Assembly: GCF_900111245.1 (NCBI RefSeq)
Contig: NZ_FOGO01000004.1
Span: 2,496-66,495 of the forward strand
Reading direction: 5' to 3'
From: Streptomyces qinglanensis
GTDB taxonomy: Bacteria > Actinomycetota > Actinomycetes > Streptomycetales > Streptomycetaceae
DNA length: 64,000 bases
In this document: positions 60,389 to 64,000 of the stretch, in pieces
Layout of the letters: each line of letters opens with the position of its first letter
Position numbering within the stretch: position 1 is the stretch's first letter
Position numbers and translations under genes: made by a program
The notes under the pieces: generated by a model
Databases searched by the model: none
What the model saw: the letters and a program-made list of their open reading frames with translations, nothing else
What the model was told of the DNA's origin: nothing

Positions 60389-61756
60389 GTGAGAACGATG
60401 AGCACCACCGGCCTCCCCCTGGCCGCAGACGCCGGACTGGACTTCTCGCTGCCGCAGCAGTTGACCGTGATCCTGCTGTGCGCGCTGACCGCGTTCATCT
60501 CGCACATGGCGCTGGCCGTCTTCAACGACGGAGTGCGCCCGTTCATGCTGGACTTCATCCACGGCCGGACCACCCGCTCGGCCACCACCGCGGTCTCCTT
60601 CGGGCTCTCCGCAGGCTTCATCTTCGGGCTCGGCGCGCCGATGGCGCTCTCCTCCGGCGTCCTGAACCCCTGGCTGCTCTTCCTGCCCACCGACATCCTG
60701 GGCCTGCTCGCCCCGAAGAAGTGGCTGGCACCGCTGCTGGGCGCCGGATGGGGCGCGGTGGTCGTCTTCGGACTCGACGGCGCCAACGAGGTGGCGCACG
60801 ACCTTCCCGTCGACTTCCTGACGGCCATGCAGCAGATGTCGACGCCGATCCTCTTCCTCTTCACGCTCTTCCCGGTGCTGGCCATCACCAAGCAGTTCGG
60901 CCGCGCGTGGGGCGCGGCGGCCGGTGCGGTGGAACTGGCCCTCGTCGTGATGACGATGAAGCTGTGGCCCGACATCTTCGCGGGCGCGCTCGCCATGGCA
61001 ATCGGGGTCCTCCTGCTGATCGGCCTCGCCGTCCGCAGGGACCTGGTGCAGCGCAAGGCGGACCGCCAGGCCGCCGCCGCCTCGGGCGCCGTCTCCGAGG
61101 AGGCGCCCGACGACGATCCGATGGCCTCCCTCTTCAGCGCCAGCGCCACCCGGCTGCGCCGCTACCTGCCGCTGTTCATGGTCCTGGGCGCGGGAGTCTG
61201 CGTCCTCGCCCAGATGCACATATTCGGCGGCGGCGAGGCCACCAGCTTCCTCATAGCCAAGGGCCAGTTCTCCGAGGCCGCACAGGTCGACTTCTACCGC
61301 GTTTTCGGCTTCGTCCCGCTGATCGCGACGACGGCGCTCGCCTCGGGCGCCTACGGCATCGCCGGATTCACGCTGGTCTACCCGATCGGCTATCTGATGC
61401 CGAACCCGGTGCTGGCGGCGGTGGTCGGAGCGGCCGTCTTCGCCCTCGAGGTCCTGGCGCTCTCCTCCATCGGCAAGGTCCTCGGCAAGCTCCCCAGCGT
61501 CCGGGACTCCTCCGAGCATCTGCGCAACGCCATCACCGACAGCCTCCATCTGGCCATCCTCTTCGGCTCCCTGATGGCGGCCAACGCGATGGGCGGCGGA
61601 CTCGGCATCCTCGTCGTGGGCGGGCTCTACCTGCTCAACGAGGCGATGGGCCGCCCCGTCGTCCGGATGGCGGCGGCGCCCACCGCGGTCATCATCGGCG
61701 GCGTCCTGCTCAACGTCCTCCACTGGCTCGACCTGTTCACCCCTCTCAAGGGCTGA
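60389..61756 (+). CDS. yhfT: YhfT-like multi-pass membrane protein (putative transporter)
   Basis: 455 residues with about 10-12 hydrophobic segments separated by short loops and one cytoplasmic loop (~230-255). Glycine-rich membrane motifs such as FGLSAGFIFGLGAPMALSSG and a YGIAGFTLVYPIGYLMPN stretch are consistent with the YhfT family, probably an uptake system for the compound metabolised by the operon. GTG after GAAGGAG; ATG three codons in is possible. Located between yhfU and php as in the related operons. Confidence 0.87.
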   Translation: MRTMSTTGLPLAADAGLDFSLPQQLTVILLCALTAFISHMALAVFNDGVRPFMLDFIHGRTTRSATTAVSFGLSAGFIFGLGAPMALSSGVLNPWLLFLPTDILGLLAPKKWLAPLLGAGWGAVVVFGLDGANEVAHDLPVDFLTAMQQMSTPILFLFTLFPVLAITKQFGRAWGAAAGAVELALVVMTMKLWPDIFAGALAMAIGVLLLIGLAVRRDLVQRKADRQAAAASGAVSEEAPDDDPMASLFSASATRLRRYLPLFMVLGAGVCVLAQMHIFGGGEATSFLIAKGQFSEAAQVDFYRVFGFVPLIATTALASGAYGIAGFTLVYPIGYLMPNPVLAAVVGAAVFALEVLALSSIGKVLGKLPSVRDSSEHLRNAITDSLHLAILFGSLMAANAMGGGLGILVVGGLYLLNEAMGRPVVRMAAAPTAVIIGGVLLNVLHWLDLFTPLKG

Positions 61757-61852
61757 TCCGTCCCGACCGGGGCGTCCTGCCCGGGGCCCGCGATCCGGCT
61801 GGATCCGCACGAGCAGCCCCCGAGGCAGCACCGCCACCAGGAAGGCCCACCG

Positions 61853-62851
61853 ATGAGCGCGAGCTCCACCCCCCACCCGCACCGTCGCACCGAGCCGCAG
61901 GTGCACACGGTCGCCGGGCCGCTGGCGGCGGCAGCCGTCGGCGGTCCCGTCCTCGCCCACGAGCACCTGGTCCTCGACCTGGACCGCCGGAACGACGGTG
62001 CCGCCGTCCTCGACGCGCAGCGGCACGGCCCGGCCGTCGGCCGGGAACTGGCCGCGCTGCGCGAGGAGTACGGCCTCTCCCTCGTCATCGAGCTGACCTG
62101 CCGGGGCATGGGCCGCGATCCGGCCGCCCTCGCCCGGATAGGACAGGACAGCGGCGTCGCCGTCGTCGCCGCGACCGGCTGGTACTACGAGCCGTTCCAC
62201 CCGGCCGCCGACCTGGCCGGGGCCTCCGTGGAACAGCTCGCCGCCACCCTGACGGCGGAGGTCCGGGACGGGATGGCAGGCCCCGACGGCGCTCCCACCG
62301 GGATCCGTCCGGGGGTGCTCGGCGAGGTGGGCAGCCACGGCGAGGTTCCCAGTGAACCCGAGGCCCGCGTGCTGCGGGCCGCCGCACACACGGCCGTCGC
62401 CACCGGCCTGTCGGTGGCCACCCACGCCCAGCTCGGCCACGGCGGGCTCGCCCAGCTCGACCTGCTGACCGGCGCGGGCCTCGCCCCGCACCGGATCTGC
62501 GTGGGGCACCAGGACCTGCTCACCGCCCCCGCCGTGCACCGGCGGCTCGCCGAGGCCGGCGCGTACATCGCGTTCGACACCGTCGGCAAGGACAGCTACC
62601 AGAGCGACCAGGAGCGGCTGCGGCTGCTCCTCGCGTTCCTGGAGGCCGGGCACGCCGAGCGGGCGCTGCTGAGCTGCGACATCTCCCGCCACGCCTATCT
62701 GCGCAGCGAGGGCGGTACGGGCTACGGGCACCTGTTCCACTCCTTCCTGCCCGCCCTGCGCGCCGCAGGCGTGGACGACGAACTGATCGATGTGCTGACC
62801 CGGCGCAACCCGCTGCGCTTTCTGACCGGTGCGAGCCCGGAGGAGATCTGA
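61853..62851 (+). CDS. php: Phosphotriesterase-homology protein (Php)
   Basis: 332 residues of the amidohydrolase superfamily. Metal ligands: HEH in LAHEHLVLD, Glu in VLGEVGSHG in place of the carboxylated Lys, His in VATHAQLGHG, His in VGHQD and Asp in LSCDISRH, the set expected for a binuclear metal centre. E. coli Php has this fold without strong phosphotriesterase activity; the natural substrate is unsettled, and lactonase or phosphate-ester hydrolysis are options. Cytoplasmic, no signal peptide. ATG follows a GGAAGG-type site; yhfS starts one base after its stop. Confidence 0.9.
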   Translation: MSASSTPHPHRRTEPQVHTVAGPLAAAAVGGPVLAHEHLVLDLDRRNDGAAVLDAQRHGPAVGRELAALREEYGLSLVIELTCRGMGRDPAALARIGQDSGVAVVAATGWYYEPFHPAADLAGASVEQLAATLTAEVRDGMAGPDGAPTGIRPGVLGEVGSHGEVPSEPEARVLRAAAHTAVATGLSVATHAQLGHGGLAQLDLLTGAGLAPHRICVGHQDLLTAPAVHRRLAEAGAYIAFDTVGKDSYQSDQERLRLLLAFLEAGHAERALLSCDISRHAYLRSEGGTGYGHLFHSFLPALRAAGVDDELIDVLTRRNPLRFLTGASPEEI

Positions 62852-62852
62852 G

Positions 62853-64000
62853 ATGGCTGCCACCCCCTCGAACGGGTCCGACTGGTCCGACTGGTCCGAC
62901 GGGTCCAACGCGCCGGATGCGCCGGATGCGCCGGATGCGAACGGCTCGAGGCCGGTGCCCCCGCCGCTGCCCCGCACCTTCCCGCTGGACACCGTCCCGG
63001 TGGAGGAGGCGGCCGGGCACCAGTTCCGGCTGCTGGAGGCCACTGCCGCGCACTTCGCCGGGCCGGAGCTGTTCGCCACCGACGCCGGGGTGGTGCCCGA
63101 GCTCGGCCGCCCGCGGACCACCGCGCGCGTCGAGGCAGTGCTGGCCGCGTACTTCGGCGCGGAGGACGCCGCGCTCGTGCAGGGCGCGGGCACCGGTGCC
63201 ATCCGCGCCGCGCTCGTCGCCGCCGTCGGCCCGGGCGAACCGCTGCTCGTCCACCGGGCCCCCGTCTACCGCACCACCGCCGTGACGCTGCGCGGGCTCG
63301 GGGTCGAGACCGTCGAAGCCGACTTCAACGACCTCGACGCGCTGCGGACCGTGCTGGCCTCAGGCCGCTTCCGCTGGGCGTACGTGCAGCACACCCGCCA
63401 GCGGCTGGCCGACTCCTACGATCCCGGCGAGGTCCTCGCCGCCTGCAGGCAGGCCGGTGTCCGCACCCTCACCGACGACAACTACGCCGTCTTCCGGGTG
63501 CCCGCCTCCGGGGTCGAACTCGGCGCGGACGCCTCCTGCTTCTCGCTGTTCAAGCTGCACGGCCCGGAGGGCGTCGGCGCCGTCGTCGGCGCCGCCGACC
63601 TGATCGCCCGCGTGCACGCCGACAACTACTCCGGTGGCGGCCAGGTCCAGGGCCACCAGGCGCTCGATGCGCTGCGCGCCCTCACCCACGTGCCGGTGAT
63701 GTGGGCCCTGCAGTCCCGGGTGGGCGCCGAGGTCGCCGAGCGCCTCGCGGCCGGCGAAGTGCCCGGCGTCGCCGACGTGCGCCTCGCCAACGCGCAGGAC
63801 AGATGCCTGCTCGTGCAGCTCGACACGCCCGTGGCGCGGCGGCTGCCCGAGGTGGCCGCCCGGTTCGGCGCGGCGCCCTACCCGGTGGGCTCCAACTCCC
63901 GGTACGAGATCGCGCCGCTCTTCTACCGGATGTCCAGCTCTGCCCTGGACGACGCGCCGGAGCTGGCCGACTGGGTGGTCCGCGTCAATCCGATGCGCGC
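62853..64000 (+). CDS. yhfS: YhfS-like PLP-dependent aminotransferase-fold enzyme (3' end outside window)
   Basis: 382 codons are visible from the ATG at 62853 and the frame is still open at the window end. Fold-type I features: ALVQGAGTGAIRAAL for the phosphate-side loop, LTDDNYAVFR for the Asp that contacts the PLP ring nitrogen, and FSLFKLHGPEGVGA with the Schiff-base lysine. It matches YhfS of the yhf operon, an aminotransferase/lyase-like enzyme of unknown substrate. The N-terminus carries an odd repeat segment (WSDWSDG, then APDAPDAPDA). A GGAGGAGA ribosome site overlaps the php end. Confidence 0.88.
   Translation, partial: MAATPSNGSDWSDWSDGSNAPDAPDAPDANGSRPVPPPLPRTFPLDTVPVEEAAGHQFRLLEATAAHFAGPELFATDAGVVPELGRPRTTARVEAVLAAYFGAEDAALVQGAGTGAIRAALVAAVGPGEPLLVHRAPVYRTTAVTLRGLGVETVEADFNDLDALRTVLASGRFRWAYVQHTRQRLADSYDPGEVLAACRQAGVRTLTDDNYAVFRVPASGVELGADASCFSLFKLHGPEGVGAVVGAADLIARVHADNYSGGGQVQGHQALDALRALTHVPVMWALQSRVGAEVAERLAAGEVPGVADVRLANAQDRCLLVQLDTPVARRLPEVAARFGAAPYPVGSNSRYEIAPLFYRMSSSALDDAPELADWVVRVNPMR
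62877..62936. repeat. Two 9-bp-period tandem repeats in the yhfS 5' coding end
   Basis: TCCGACTGG occurs twice plus a partial copy (62877-62900), then GCGCCGGAT three times (62910-62936). Both are in frame and encode the low-complexity N-terminal extension, so copy-number changes would lengthen or shorten the protein without a frameshift. Confidence 0.85.

Noticed and set aside
60131..63202. A ~1000-codon minus-strand open frame opposite yhfU-yhfT-php-yhfS
   Set aside because: Composition is Gly/Glu/Arg/Gln-rich without motifs; the plus-strand genes account for the region.

Overview
The window reads as chromosomal DNA of a Streptomyces or close relative. GC is very high, GTG starts are common, translationally coupled operons dominate, and the content is typical: NRPS genes, an Xre/DUF5753 + DUF397 pair, an ECF41 sigma factor, a SpoIIE-type phosphatase and a secreted prokaryotic phospholipase A2. 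No rRNA, tRNA, CRISPR array or complete insertion sequence was recognised.

1-12060: right-hand part of a nonribosomal peptide cluster. It holds the end of an NRPS (A with embedded N-methyltransferase, then PCP), an MbtH protein, a free-standing half-C/A/PCP enzyme with a diamino-acid-like specificity code, a SyrP-like Fe(II)/2-oxoglutarate oxygenase and the SbnB/SbnA pair that makes L-2,3-diaminopropionate. After a strong convergent terminator comes a divergent unit: a prolyl-type adenylation enzyme (-) against a free carrier protein and a free condensation enzyme (+), sharing a promoter region with a perfect palindrome.

12209-19350: a conflict/defence-like block: membrane-anchored small protein, giant CHAT protease-like protein, ParS/Xre-like antitoxin plus RES NAD+-phosphorylase toxin, and a macro-domain protein.

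19491-34523: one 15-kb operon of 11 genes with nine overlapping start/stop junctions and one 6-bp gap. Order: small protein, vWA, PP2C phosphatase, kinase, NrdG-like radical SAM, coiled-coil, ClpB-like AAA+, Hsp70-like ATPase, Zn-ribbon GTPase 1, GTPase-associated protein 1, membrane GTPase 2. It matches the double-GTPase/GAP1 class of NTP-dependent conflict systems and is the most unusual part of the window.

34831-43745: secreted PLA2; a minus-strand regulator/histidine kinase/polyprenyl glycosyltransferase operon with a tandem operator; a type-II NADH dehydrogenase-like oxidoreductase coupled to an ECF41 sigma factor; a two-gene hypothetical unit; a frameshifted Xre/DUF5753 regulator with its DUF397 partner.

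43857-49247: a decayed accessory stretch: internally deleted phosphotransferase, STAND NTPase with two frameshifts and a TTA codon, a secreted I36-type inhibitor, and a DUF2075 ATPase that looks 5'-truncated.

49358-58235: SnoaL-like protein divergent from a LysR regulator, DUF1266 protein, a LysA-type PLP enzyme, a PucR regulator and a large membrane sensor SpoIIE phosphatase.

58376-64000: an actinobacterial version of the enterobacterial yhf operon: yhfZ (probably leaderless, with a palindrome inside its promoter), yhfY, yhfU, yhfT, php and the start of yhfS, which runs off the window. Two 9-bp-period minisatellites lie in this operon.
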